Of a stretch of 64,000 nt of DNA, positions 13,408 to 23,634 are shown piece after piece. The position numbers and the translations under genes were made by a program. The first letter of the stretch is position 1; every line of letters begins with the position of its first letter. The DNA comes from Corynebacterium sp. 13CS0277 (lineage in GTDB: Bacteria; Actinomycetota; Actinomycetes; Mycobacteriales; Mycobacteriaceae), in NCBI RefSeq assembly GCF_002994655.1, contig NZ_PPDL01000014.1, positions 1 to 64,000 on the forward strand. Direction: 5' to 3'. The notes under the pieces were generated by a model. The model had not been told where the DNA came from and did no database searches. It was given only the letters and a program-made list of their open reading frames with translations.

Positions 13408-13430
13408 CGCGCCACGGTCACCGTGGCGCG
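13408..13430 (-). terminator. Hairpin after pheT
   Basis: A perfect 11-bp inverted repeat (13408-13418 with 13420-13430) lies 12 bp beyond the pheT stop. There is no T-run, as is common for terminators in high-GC genomes. Confidence 0.5.
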
Positions 13431-13442
13431 ACGAGCAGTCGA

Positions 13443-15977
13443 CTAGCCGCGCAGCACGGCGCCGAACTCCTGCTCCGCTGCGGCGATGGCCTGCTTGCGG
13501 AACTCGGAGCACTCATCGTCAGTGAGCGTCCGGTCCGGCGCACGGAAGGTCAGCGCGTACGCCAAGGACTTCTTGCCCTCACCGAGGGACTCGGAGGTGT
13601 AGATGTCGAACAGGGTGACCTTCTCCACGAGGGGGCCGGCAGCGGCCTCCACGGTGCGGCGCACAGCCTCAGCAGGCACGTCCGCATCCACCACGAGAGC
13701 AATGTCCTGCAGCAGCGCCGGGAACGCGGACAGCACCGGTGCCGGGGAGCTCGGGGCGAACGGCAGCGCGGAGACGTTGATCTCCATCGCGCAGGTGCGC
13801 GCCGGCAGGCCGGCTCGCTCCAGGACCTGCGGGTGCAGCTCACCGGCGTAGCCGACGACCTCGCCGTTGACGAGGAGCTCAGCACAGCGGCCGGGGTGCC
13901 AGGGCAGCTTCTCAGCGTTGCGCACATCGAGCTCGACGTCGGCGGCACGGGCCACGACGCGGGCGGACTCGATCGCGTCCGCGTAGTCGTAGGCGCGGCC
14001 GTCACCCCAGGGCCCTTCGAGGACCGCGAAACCGCAGCCGACGGTGGCGACGTGCAGCGGCTGCTCCGGCAGGGAGGCCAGCAGCTCCTCCAGGGTGGCG
14101 GCGTCGGGGCGCTGCTTCACCGACGGCATCGGGGAGATTCCCTCGCCGCGGGCGATCGTCACCTGCTCCTGGCCGAACAGCGCGAGGCTGGTGATCCCAC
14201 GGGCAACGTTGCGCTTGACGGCCTCCAGCATGCTCGGCAGCAGGGTGGTGCCGAGGATGGCGTAGTCGGCGTCGAGGGGGTTTTGCACCGCCACCGTGCG
14301 GCGACGCTCATCGTCGGCCTCCAGGCCCCACACGTCGAAGACGTCGTTCGCGATGAACGGGGTGGGCAGGATCTCGGAGTAGCCGTTGTAGGCCAACGCG
14401 TGGCCGATGGCACGGCGGCGCAGCTGCGCCTCCGACAGGCCCTGGCCGGCGGGGGCGGTCGGCACGATGGAGGGGATGTCCTCCAGCCCCTCGAGGCGGA
14501 GCACCTCCTCCACCAGGTCGGCAGCCATGGTGATATCGGGGCGCCACGTCGGCGGGGTGACAGTGAGCTGCTCCCCGTCGCGCGCCACCGAGCAGCCGAC
14601 CTCGGCCAGGCGGGCCAGGACCGTGTCTTCGGAGTACTCCACGCCAGCAACATCCGAGGGGCGAGTGATCGCCATCGGCACCTCGGGCATCGCGGGCACC
14701 GCGCCCAGCAGGGTGCGGCCCGGGGCCACCGTGCCGCCGGCAATGGCCTGCAGCAGGCCCGCCGCCAGGTCGAGAGCCACCTCGATGAGCGCCGGGTCGA
14801 CGCCACGCTCAAAGCGACGGGAGGCCTCAGAGGACAGCTTGTGGCGGCGGGACGTCCGCGCCACGGTGATCGGATCCCAGTGCGCCGCCTCAAAGAACAC
14901 GGTCGTCGTGGAGTCGGAAATCTCGGAGGTCGAACCGCCCATGACACCAGCCAGGGACTGGATGCCCGACTCGTCGGCGATAACGATGTCCTCGGCGTGC
15001 AGCTCGCGCTCCACCCCGTCGAGGGTGGTGAGCTTCTCCCCAGCCTGGGCGCGGCGCACCACAAGCCCACCGTTGAGCTTGTCGCCATCGAAGGCGTGCA
15101 TCGGCTGCCCCAGCAGCATCATGACGTAGTTGGTCACGTCGGTGGCGGCGTTGACGGGGCGCTGCCCGCAGAGCATGAGCTCGCGCTGCAGCCAGAACGG
15201 CGACTCCACCGTCGGGTCAATGCCCACGACCTGACGCACACCAAAACGGTTGCAGGGGGTGCCGTCAGCAATGCTCACCGACAGTGCCTCGCCCTCACCG
15301 ATCACCGGGCGGGTCACGCCCATCTCCACGAGCTCCGCGACGGTGGCGAAAGGATCCTCGGCGACGTCGACGAAGCCCGTCGCGAACGCCGAGGCAATCT
15401 CCCGGCTCAGACCACGGGCCGACAGCGCGTAGCCGCGATCCGGGGTGACGTTGACGTCAAACACGGTCTCATCCAGGCCCAGCACTCCGCGGGCGTCACT
15501 GCCCGGTTCGCCGACCGCCGGATCCTGCGGGTCGAGCGTGATGATGCCCTTGTTCTGGGCAGAGGCCAACCCCAGCTCCGCGGCCGAGCAGATCATGCCG
15601 GCGGAGGTGTGCCCGTAGGTCTCACGGGCGGAAATAGCGAAATCGCCCGGCAGCACCGCACCCGGGAGGCTGACCACCACAGTGGATCCCTCCTCGAAAT
15701 TGCGGGCACCACACACGATGGGCTGCAGCTCACCCGTGCCGTTCGCCTGGCCGACGTTGACCTGGCAGAAACGAATCGGCTTCTTAAAACCGGTGAGTTC
15801 CTCAATGGACTCCACCCGGCCGATCACCAGCGGGCCGGTGGTCACCGGGATCGGCTCGTAGCCCTCGGTCTCGAAACCGACGCGGACGAAGCCCGCGTCC
15901 ATCTCCTCATCAGTGGTGGAAAAACCAGGCGCCGCCTGGCCGACCAGCCGTTCAACCCAGCTCTTTGCGATCAACAT
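13443..15977 (-). CDS. pheT: Phenylalanyl-tRNA synthetase beta subunit
   Basis: 844 residues, partner of PheS in the alpha2beta2 enzyme that charges tRNA-Phe. Domains in order: an EMAP/OB-type tRNA-binding domain (about 40-155, including QVNVG and GARNF), the B3/B4 editing domain, B5 repeats, the catalytic-like core, and a C-terminal ferredoxin-like anticodon-binding domain (about 750-844, with FPALLQDIALVV). Start ATG 15977 gives MLIAKSWVERL with AGGAG 12 nt upstream; the frame is open far upstream but without support. It follows pheS by about 210 bp. Confidence 0.97.
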   Translation of the reverse strand: MLIAKSWVERLVGQAAPGFSTTDEEMDAGFVRVGFETEGYEPIPVTTGPLVIGRVESIEELTGFKKPIRFCQVNVGQANGTGELQPIVCGARNFEEGSTVVVSLPGAVLPGDFAISARETYGHTSAGMICSAAELGLASAQNKGIITLDPQDPAVGEPGSDARGVLGLDETVFDVNVTPDRGYALSARGLSREIASAFATGFVDVAEDPFATVAELVEMGVTRPVIGEGEALSVSIADGTPCNRFGVRQVVGIDPTVESPFWLQRELMLCGQRPVNAATDVTNYVMMLLGQPMHAFDGDKLNGGLVVRRAQAGEKLTTLDGVERELHAEDIVIADESGIQSLAGVMGGSTSEISDSTTTVFFEAAHWDPITVARTSRRHKLSSEASRRFERGVDPALIEVALDLAAGLLQAIAGGTVAPGRTLLGAVPAMPEVPMAITRPSDVAGVEYSEDTVLARLAEVGCSVARDGEQLTVTPPTWRPDITMAADLVEEVLRLEGLEDIPSIVPTAPAGQGLSEAQLRRRAIGHALAYNGYSEILPTPFIANDVFDVWGLEADDERRRTVAVQNPLDADYAILGTTLLPSMLEAVKRNVARGITSLALFGQEQVTIARGEGISPMPSVKQRPDAATLEELLASLPEQPLHVATVGCGFAVLEGPWGDGRAYDYADAIESARVVARAADVELDVRNAEKLPWHPGRCAELLVNGEVVGYAGELHPQVLERAGLPARTCAMEINVSALPFAPSSPAPVLSAFPALLQDIALVVDADVPAEAVRRTVEAAAGPLVEKVTLFDIYTSESLGEGKKSLAYALTFRAPDRTLTDDECSEFRKQAIAAAEQEFGAVLRG

Positions 15978-16186
15978 GACTTGTGTCTTCTCCTGTCGTC
16001 CGCACCCCACTGGCACCCAGCGTGCTGCGCGGGGCACTCCCGTGACGGGGGACGAATCGTAGCTCTGTGCGCGGCGCCTCTCCCCTGCCTGCGGCACCCC
16101 GCCTGGGGTGGCCGCACGCGTGGCAAAAGTGGGCGCCGAGAAAAATATGAAAGGGAAAAAGTGTTTCTTGCTCGGCGTGCGCCGAT

Positions 16187-17470
<1,284 letters not shown>

Positions 17471-17503
17471 TCACCACCCCGCCACCATCACCCGCGCCGT
17501 CCC

Positions 17504-17531
17504 CCGCCGCGCGGCATCCGCTGCGCGGCGG
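17504..17531 (-). terminator. Hairpin after the RNA methyltransferase gene
   Basis: A 12-bp GC-rich stem (17504-17515 with 17520-17531, one G-U) with a 4-nt loop lies 23 bp beyond the stop of the leftward gene at 17554. No T-run. Confidence 0.45.
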
Positions 17532-17553
17532 AGAAGCGCGGCGGGTGCGGATC

Positions 17554-18372
17554 CTAACGGCCGGCGGCGTACAGGTGCTTCGCCGACTCGTAGAGACAAA
17601 TACTCGCCGCCGTCGCCAGGTTGAGGGACTCGGCGCGACCCCGGATGGGGATACGTACCCGGTGGGTGGCGCGGGCCAGCAGGTCCTCCGGCAGGCCGTG
17701 GGCTTCGTTGCCGAACAACCAGGCCGTCGGCTGCGCGAGCAAATCCCCCGCCTCGTCCAGGTTGACTTCGCCGTCGGCAGTGGTCGCGAGGATATTCAAC
17801 CCCTTGGCCTGCAGGCGATCGAAGGCGGCTTGGATGTTCGCCTCCCGGGCCACGGGCACATGGAACAGGGAGCCCGCCGACGAGCGCACAGCCTTCGGCC
17901 CCTGGGGGTCGACAGCATTACCCATGAACATCACCGCATCCGCGCCCACCGCGTCAGCGACTCGGATCAGCGTGCCAGCGTTGCCCGGCTCGTTGGTTTC
18001 AACGGGCACGGCAACGAGCCGCGGAGAGCGGCCCAAGACCTCCTTGGCCGGCCAGAGCACCGGCTCACACACCGCGAAGATGCCGGGCGGGGTCACCGTG
18101 TCCGACAGGGACTTGGCGGCACGGTCCGTGATCGGGCTGCAGGACACGCCAAGGTTCTTCGCCGCCAGGACGAGGTCGTTGAAGCGCTCGGCACCGTGAG
18201 CCGTGACGAAGACTTCGCGGGCAGCACCGGTTGCGATGGCGGCATCCACACTGTTGGGCCCCTCAGCAAGGAAGAGATTCGCCTTTTTGCGACCCGCCGA
18301 GCGCAGAAGCTTGGCGGACTGCACGATGCGCGGGGTGCGTTCGGTGAACGCGGAGTCAAAGTCGAGTGTCAT
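17554..18372 (-). CDS. SpoU/TrmH-family RNA 2'-O-methyltransferase
   Basis: 272 residues. An N-terminal L30e-like substrate-binding domain (about 20-100) precedes the SPOUT knot. The three SpoU motifs are present: NEPGNAGTLIRVADAVGAD, LFGNEAHGL and RGRAESLNLATAASI. These bind S-adenosylmethionine and methylate a ribose in rRNA or tRNA. The M. tuberculosis gene in the same place, between rplT and pheS, is called tsnR, but the target nucleotide cannot be read from sequence. Start ATG 18372 lies 7 nt after a -10-like TATGTT (plus 18380-18385), so the mRNA is probably leaderless. Confidence 0.92.
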   Translation of the reverse strand: MTLDFDSAFTERTPRIVQSAKLLRSAGRKKANLFLAEGPNSVDAAIATGAAREVFVTAHGAERFNDLVLAAKNLGVSCSPITDRAAKSLSDTVTPPGIFAVCEPVLWPAKEVLGRSPRLVAVPVETNEPGNAGTLIRVADAVGADAVMFMGNAVDPQGPKAVRSSAGSLFHVPVAREANIQAAFDRLQAKGLNILATTADGEVNLDEAGDLLAQPTAWLFGNEAHGLPEDLLARATHRVRIPIRGRAESLNLATAASICLYESAKHLYAAGR

Positions 18373-18720
18373 GGCACCCAACATACCGCCGGAGCATCCT
18401 GGTTCCCGCATTACCCGTGACGAAAACAGTCTGCTGAGCGAAAAACGACTCCCCCTCCAGATCTCCGCCGAGCGAAAAAACTTTTTACGGCCCAGTTCAC
18501 ATCAATACGGCATCGAACAGACTATCTAAATATTGCGCCGAGAATTCCGTCACACTCCTTAGACTCACCCTCACCGAGCGCGGCCACTGCAGCACGTCAA
18601 CGCCATTCGGAATCCCATCCACAGGGTGCCGAAAGAGAACACAACGCCACAGCGCTGTGCGCACACACCATCGCGCCGAACGCGACCACCCACCCAGACC
18701 AGTCAAAGGAGAGAGACCAC
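18373..18720. other. Divergent intergenic region
   Basis: 348 bp between the SpoU methyltransferase and the unrecognised gene at 18721. It holds the methyltransferase -10 (18380-18385), an AT-richer patch near 18520 (TATCTAAAT) that could be a rightward -10, and the strong AAAGGAGAG ribosome-binding site at 18705-18713. No small gene is evident. Confidence 0.45.
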
Positions 18721-19902
18721 ATGTGCCCCCTGTTCAGCTACCCCGACCGTCTCGCCATGGAGGCCGTTGGAATCGAACGAGCCCACGACACTGACGCTGA
18801 TATCACCGCCACTGCGGCTCCTGCAGGCGGCACCGCCCGCACGCCGGCGTCGTCGACGCGCCCCCGCAAGCGGACGCGGAACCGCAGCCCGCAACCGGGA
18901 GGCCCCCAGGACCGCGCCGCGCGCGATGCCTCCCGGCCACAACAGGTCCCGCCCGAGGACACCGTCCAGGACGTCTGCCGACACTTGCGAGCCATTGATG
19001 CCGCCGCCGCTGACCTCCGCTCCGCGATCCGCACGCTCGAGCGGCGCATCACCGCCGACAGCATCGCCACGACGGACGTGATTCGCACGGTGCGGCCGCA
19101 CCTCGCTGCACTCACCACGCGCGCCGAAGACTTGGCAAGGTTGTCTGCCCCGGCGACGAGCGACGATGGGCAGAACACCCCTGGCACCGCGCCCCGGCGG
19201 CACGCCGACGATACCGACTATGTCCAGGAAGATCCCCCGCAGAGCGCACAGCCCGTGGCGCAGCGGGTGGCGCCTGCCGAGCACGCGGCACGCCGTGTGC
19301 GTCGCCCGTCCTACCGCTTCGGCATCATCAAGGAAGCCCGCTTGCGCAGTGACCGCGAGGCCCTCGACGCCTACCTGAGCTATCGGCAGCGGCGCGACGA
19401 GCTGGTCGCTTTTCTCAAGGAGGAAGACAACGCGGCCACGCGGGATGCCACCAGGCAGGCCATCGCCCGCGTGGAGCAGGAGTACACCGAGATCTGGTGG
19501 AGCCTGCGCCACGGCACCCGTGGAGTCGAGCACCTGCAGGACATCTACGAGGAACGCGCCCGCGCCGACTACGCCTACCGCAACCCGGCGCACACGGACA
19601 TCGATGGCACCGACGGGGACCCGGACATCCCCGCGTTCCAGCCGCCGCGCGCCCAGATCCACACCCGACTCACCCGCTTCCCCCGCCGCGAAGTGCTGCA
19701 GGCAATCGCTGCGACCCTCGACCGGGCCTACGGCACCACCTACTGCACCATGGTGGCGCAGCTCCACCTGGCCCGCGACCACCAGCCCGACGACGGGCGC
19801 GCGAACAAGCGCACGCGCGAGGCGACCGGTGTCCGGGAGCGGGCGGCGCGCACGAGCCCCGGTCACGTCCGCACCGACAGCTGGAGTATCCGGCGCGCCT
19901 GA
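18721..19902 (+). CDS. Unrecognised basic protein with a coiled-coil middle
   Basis: 393 residues, not recognised. ATG 18721 is supported by AAAGGAGAG 7 nt upstream, the best ribosome-binding site in this part of the window. Residues 1-80 are Ser/Thr/Arg-rich and probably disordered. Residues about 80-150 are helical with leucine spacing (RHLRAIDAAAADLRSA) that suggests a coiled coil. Residues about 195-360 look folded (FGIIKEARLRSDREALDAYL, EYTEIWWSLRHG, YGTTYCTMVAQLHLAR). There is no signal peptide or membrane helix. The protein is Arg-rich, especially at the C-terminus, which suggests nucleic-acid contact, but that is inference. It is a lone gene in a conserved neighbourhood that usually lacks one here. 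Confidence 0.75.
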   Translation: MCPLFSYPDRLAMEAVGIERAHDTDADITATAAPAGGTARTPASSTRPRKRTRNRSPQPGGPQDRAARDASRPQQVPPEDTVQDVCRHLRAIDAAAADLRSAIRTLERRITADSIATTDVIRTVRPHLAALTTRAEDLARLSAPATSDDGQNTPGTAPRRHADDTDYVQEDPPQSAQPVAQRVAPAEHAARRVRRPSYRFGIIKEARLRSDREALDAYLSYRQRRDELVAFLKEEDNAATRDATRQAIARVEQEYTEIWWSLRHGTRGVEHLQDIYEERARADYAYRNPAHTDIDGTDGDPDIPAFQPPRAQIHTRLTRFPRREVLQAIAATLDRAYGTTYCTMVAQLHLARDHQPDDGRANKRTREATGVRERAARTSPGHVRTDSWSIRRA

Positions 19903-19926
19903 GCACCCTCGTCGCCCCCGCAGACA

Positions 19927-19978
19927 AGAAAAACCCCTGGGTGTGCTGCTGCACAAGGGGCAACAGCACACCCAGGGG
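19927..19978 (-). terminator. Strong rho-independent terminator
   Basis: A perfect 15-bp stem (19934-19948 with 19964-19978) with a 15-nt loop, followed on the minus strand by TTTTTC. It ends the leftward TM2 gene, and the stem may also stop the convergent gene at 18721. Confidence 0.8.
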
Positions 19979-20066
19979 CCTCATCGGCCACCGCCTAGCA
20001 CATTCACGTGCGTGTGAGCGGAGAGGTTAACCCTGTCCATGGCCAGGTGCACGGGGCGCAGAGGAT

Positions 20067-20561
20067 TTAGTCGAAAGGAATCCCGCGGGCGTCGGTCGCG
20101 TACCACCCTGAGCGCGTGAGGATCATGATGAAGTCCAACAGGCACCACAGCCACACGAAGGGGATGAAGAACCACAGCAGGACGAGCGACAGACTCACGC
20201 CGAGCTTGATGACGCCCCGGATATGGTAGCCACTGTAGAAGTCATGCACGCCGAAACTCCCCAGGAAGAAGCAGAGGAGGGCAGCGATCGCACGAGACTT
20301 CTGAGGCACTGCGTAGACCGGCATCTGCGGCATTGCCGCATACATCTGATGCGGCGCCGGAACCGGGGCGTAGGCCTGCGGCGGGGGCGCGGTGAAAAAG
20401 TTGCGCGGCTGGGCCGGCGCCACCGGCAATCCGTCGACGTTGTACTGCACGGGCTGCTCTGGTGCGGGCATCGGGACCTGCGGATCACGCAAAAAGGGCG
20501 GCACATAGCCCTGACCGTCCGGGGAGGAACCGTAAACGTTCTCCGGTCCAGGGGTTGTCAT
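20067..20561 (-). CDS. TM2-domain membrane protein
   Basis: 164 residues. The N-terminal 90 are Pro/Gln/Ala-rich and probably a flexible cytoplasmic or surface region. The C-terminal part is a TM2 domain: a first helix (AIAALLCFFLGSFGVHDFY) with the conserved GxHDFY turn, and a second helix (LVLLWFFIPFVWLWCLLDFI) ending in the domain's Asp. TM2 proteins are common in actinobacteria and have no settled function. ATG 20561 has GGATGGAG 5 nt upstream; the frame is open further but without support. Confidence 0.85.
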   Translation of the reverse strand: MTTPGPENVYGSSPDGQGYVPPFLRDPQVPMPAPEQPVQYNVDGLPVAPAQPRNFFTAPPPQAYAPVPAPHQMYAAMPQMPVYAVPQKSRAIAALLCFFLGSFGVHDFYSGYHIRGVIKLGVSLSLVLLWFFIPFVWLWCLLDFIMILTRSGWYATDARGIPFD

Positions 20562-20922
20562 CGAAACTCCATCCACGTCCAAGGGGTGCGAGCACGCCCC
20601 CGGCGATGTGGGGCCGAGGGGTGACACGTACAAGTGCGATTCCAGTCTAGACCGCACCCCGAATCCTTCGAGCTCTCACGCACAGCCCGGAATTCGACCA
20701 CCGCCCCGCAGCCACCCACCCGCTGCTGCTGAGCGTGCGCATCCAGCGTCCGCACCCGCGCCACTCCCCTGTCCCCAACAAGGGCCTCAGCACACAGAGG
20801 TCCGCCCACATGCCAACGACCGCCGGCCCACAACAGGGGCAACGGCGGTCGTTGGAGAGTTACTCGACGCGGTCAGGCACGGGCGCTGAGCACCCGAGCC
20901 TTGCGGCATGAGTAGAAAGTGC
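20562..20922. other. Intergenic region TM2 / rplT
   Basis: 361 bp. It contains the hairpin behind rplT (20813-20855) and presumably the TM2 promoter. I see no gene. Confidence 0.4.
20813..20855 (-). terminator. Hairpin after rplT
   Basis: A perfect 13-bp inverted repeat (20813-20825 with 20843-20855, 17-nt loop), 68 bp beyond the rplT stop. No T-run; probable end of the infC operon. Confidence 0.5.
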
Positions 20923-21306
20923 TTAGGCAGCCTTCGGAGCGTTGACGTCCTCGGGCAGAGCAGCCTTGGCAGCCTCACAGATAGCGGTGAAGGCAGCGAA
21001 GTCGTTCACGGCGAGATCGGCGAGAACCTTGCGGTCGACCTCGATCTCAGCGAGACGCAGGCCCTGGATCAGGCGGTTGTAGGTGATGCCGTTCATACGA
21101 GCAGCAGCGTTGATGCGCTGGATCCACAGCTTACGGAACTCACCCTTACGGGCGCGACGGTCCCGGTAAGAGTAGGTCATGGAGTGCAGCCACTGCTCCT
21201 TGGCCTTACGGTACAGGCGAGAGCGCTGGCCGCGGTAGCCCTTAGCGGACTTCAGAATTTCGCGACGCTTCTTCTTGGCGTTGACGGACCGCTTGACACG
21301 TGCCAC
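20923..21306 (-). CDS. rplT: 50S ribosomal protein L20
   Basis: 127 residues, binds 23S rRNA early in 50S assembly. The N-terminus [18 protein letters not shown] and the central [16 protein letters not shown] are diagnostic; the C-terminal globular part contains [14 protein letters not shown]. It has an unusually acidic tail end ([11 protein letters not shown]). Third gene of infC-rpmI-rplT, 62 bp after rpmI. In Bacillus and E. coli L20 represses this operon through leader mRNA; whether it does so here is unknown. Confidence 0.98.
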   Translation of the reverse strand: MARVKRSVNAKKKRREILKSAKGYRGQRSRLYRKAKEQWLHSMTYSYRDRRARKGEFRKLWIQRINAAARMNGITYNRLIQGLRLAEIEVDRKVLADLAVNDFAAFTAICEAAKAALPEDVNAPKAA

Positions 21307-21368
21307 GGTGATACTTCCTTACAGGTTGTTCTTAGAGATGAAGGGGAATTGGCTGGTGGGGGAAGGCC

Positions 21369-21563
21369 TTAGGCCTTGCCCAGCAGACGCTTGACGCGCT
21401 TGGTGTCAGCCTTGTCGACGTCCGTCGTGCCCTTCAGGCGGCGGGTGCGGGTGGAGGGCTTGCCCTCGAGCAGGTGGCGGCGGTTCGCCATCTCGCGACG
21501 CAGCTTGCCGGAGCCGGTCACCTTCACGCGCTTAGCGGTGCCCTTGTGGGTCTTCTGCTTCAT
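21369..21563 (-). CDS. rpmI: 50S ribosomal protein L35
   Basis: 64 residues, full length. [20 protein letters not shown] and RRHLLEGK are characteristic. It lies 37 bp after infC and is cotranscribed with it. Confidence 0.98.
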   Translation of the reverse strand: MKQKTHKGTAKRVKVTGSGKLRREMANRRHLLEGKPSTRTRRLKGTTDVDKADTKRVKRLLGKA

Positions 21564-21600
21564 TTGTTCGTCGTCCTTTTGGGTGAAACGTAGAAAGTTG

Positions 21601-22122
<522 letters not shown>

Positions 22123-22215
22123 GTGTACTCCTCAAGTAGCAGTGGATAATGCACATACCCTTTTACCGCGTAGGAGGTGCGTGGCACAGCAGATGATATC
22201 TGCCGCAACCCACGC

Positions 22216-22248
22216 AAAAAGCCCGTTCACCAACCTCGGGTGAACGGG
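22216..22248 (-). terminator. Attenuator-like terminator in the infC leader
   Basis: A perfect 10-bp stem (22222-22231 with 22239-22248, 7-nt loop) is followed on the minus strand by five T residues (22216-22220). It lies about 95 nt before infC and well downstream of the predicted promoter, so it would stop transcription before the operon unless bypassed. It could instead be a distal terminator for the gene at 22690. Confidence 0.7.
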
Positions 22249-22432
22249 AGATCCTCGTGACACACAGGCCTGCGACACGGTGCCGGACAATCTGATTGCC
22301 TTCCACTGGTGTGCAGCGTGTTGAATGAACCATGATCCGACCGAGAGTCTCGGCGGCTTCTGGTGGGAGGGACCTCCACTTGCGGCCTGATGGCTGAACA
22401 CTACGAGTCAGCCTCAGGCGGTAGTGCGGTTA

Positions 22433-22462
22433 AAGATAGCACGGCAGGAAGCGTTTCGCCAA
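22433..22462 (-). promoter_or_regulatory. Predicted infC operon promoter
   Basis: On the minus strand TTGGCG (plus 22457-22462), an 18-bp spacer and TATCTT (plus 22433-22438). Predicted transcription start near 22426. Confidence 0.5.
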
Positions 22463-22689
22463 AGCTGCGACACGCGGCGTGTCGACGGGCGATGCCTTCA
22501 CCGCGCCGCAGCACAGACATTGGCCGCCTTGCCCCTCCCCCAGCCCCGGTTCTAGCATGCGGCGACACCCGTCACCGCCGGTGGCGACGACGGCACGCCC
22601 CGAACGGTACTGCGGCCAAGCCGACGCGGCAGTTGGACCACCGTGACAGAAGTGGTTCCCCCATGAGGCGCAGGCGGGGCCCGGTGTGA

Positions 22690-23355
22690 CTATTCGCCGT
22701 CGAGCGTTGCCAGGGACTCGTAGACCACGCCCATGCCCAACGGTGCGGTGCAGACGACAGGCGACTGTTGTTTCTTAGTCGGGTCCAGCAGGCTACAGGT
22801 CACTGTCATCTGGCGGGCGCGGTGTTCGTTGTAGAGGGGCTCCACCACGCTGACGCCACGATGCTGGTACGGGATCCTGCTGGCTGCACTGCCCGTGCCC
22901 ACATCGAAGGGGTTGGGCTGCGGTGCCGGGTCGGGCAGGCTCGTAATCGCCGCAAACGAAGGGGTGCCGCCGCCGACGGTGAGCGCTTGTCGCAGCTGCG
23001 GGAGCAGCTCCCCACTGATTGTTTCGGCGAAAGAGCAGCTCATGGAGCCGATCGTGTAGGCCTCCGGCATAGGGCGGCTGACGTAGCGGGCGGGGTCAAG
23101 TTCGTTGTCGTCGGGCGCGCAGCGGCGACCATTGCTCGGCGGGAAGCTATCGACCGCGACCCGGGTACCGAGGTCGTCGACCGGCAGGGTGACCGCTTGG
23201 GGGTTCGTGTCGGCAGCTTGGAGGCTGGTGCGGTTGAGCAGCAGCATGCTGCCGTAAAGGGCGGCGACGAGCACGATGAGCGCAGAGAGCAGGAGAGCAA
23301 CCGTGGAGCGCAGCCGCGGCTGGGCGCCAGGCACGGCATAAAGAGCTTTCTGCAT
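22690..23355 (-). CDS. Membrane-anchored protein of unknown function
   Basis: 221 residues, not recognised. A short cytoplasmic N-terminus (QKALYAVPGAQPRLR) is followed by one hydrophobic helix (about residues 17-40) and an external domain of about 180 residues. The domain has four cysteines (RRCAPDD, SMSCSF, VTCSLL, VVCTAP), which could form two disulfides outside the membrane. That suggests a secreted-type fold tethered to the membrane. ATG 23355 is preceded by GAGGCGAAG at moderate distance. It is a single leftward gene between the infC leader and uvrA. Confidence 0.75.
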   Translation of the reverse strand: MQKALYAVPGAQPRLRSTVALLLSALIVLVAALYGSMLLLNRTSLQAADTNPQAVTLPVDDLGTRVAVDSFPPSNGRRCAPDDNELDPARYVSRPMPEAYTIGSMSCSFAETISGELLPQLRQALTVGGGTPSFAAITSLPDPAPQPNPFDVGTGSAASRIPYQHRGVSVVEPLYNEHRARQMTVTCSLLDPTKKQQSPVVCTAPLGMGVVYESLATLDGE

Positions 23356-23634
23356 GGTGGGTGTCTTCGCCTCAACGATGGGGTTGTAGGGACAAGGGGG
23401 CTGCGCGGAGTGCGCCGACAGGCCAGGCGCGCGTGCGGGTGAAAAGACTAACACCGCCCGGTGGCCACGGGGTGGGTGGCGCGGGCGGTGTCGACAGATG
23501 TGGGGCGGATTGTCAGGTATCTCTCAGGCTTGGCCGGAAAAACCGTGCCGAACCCAAGAGCGAGCTGAGAAACACTGCGCGCTACTGTGCACGCACATCA
23601 GGGCACGACACGCCCCACACTGCCCACAGCAGAC

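Larger units (their letters stand above)
22123..22689. other. infC leader and upstream spacer
   Basis: 567 bp between infC and the membrane-anchored protein gene. From the predicted promoter (22433-22462) a leader of about 300 nt runs to infC and holds the terminator at 22216-22248. An open frame in the leader (start 22401) has no ribosome-binding site and overlaps the terminator, so I do not call it a gene. 22463-22689 shows nothing recognisable. Confidence 0.5.

Noticed and set aside
22132-22401. 89-codon frame in the infC leader (start 22401, minus strand)
   Set aside because: No ribosome-binding site, and it runs through the leader terminator; no sequence features of a protein.
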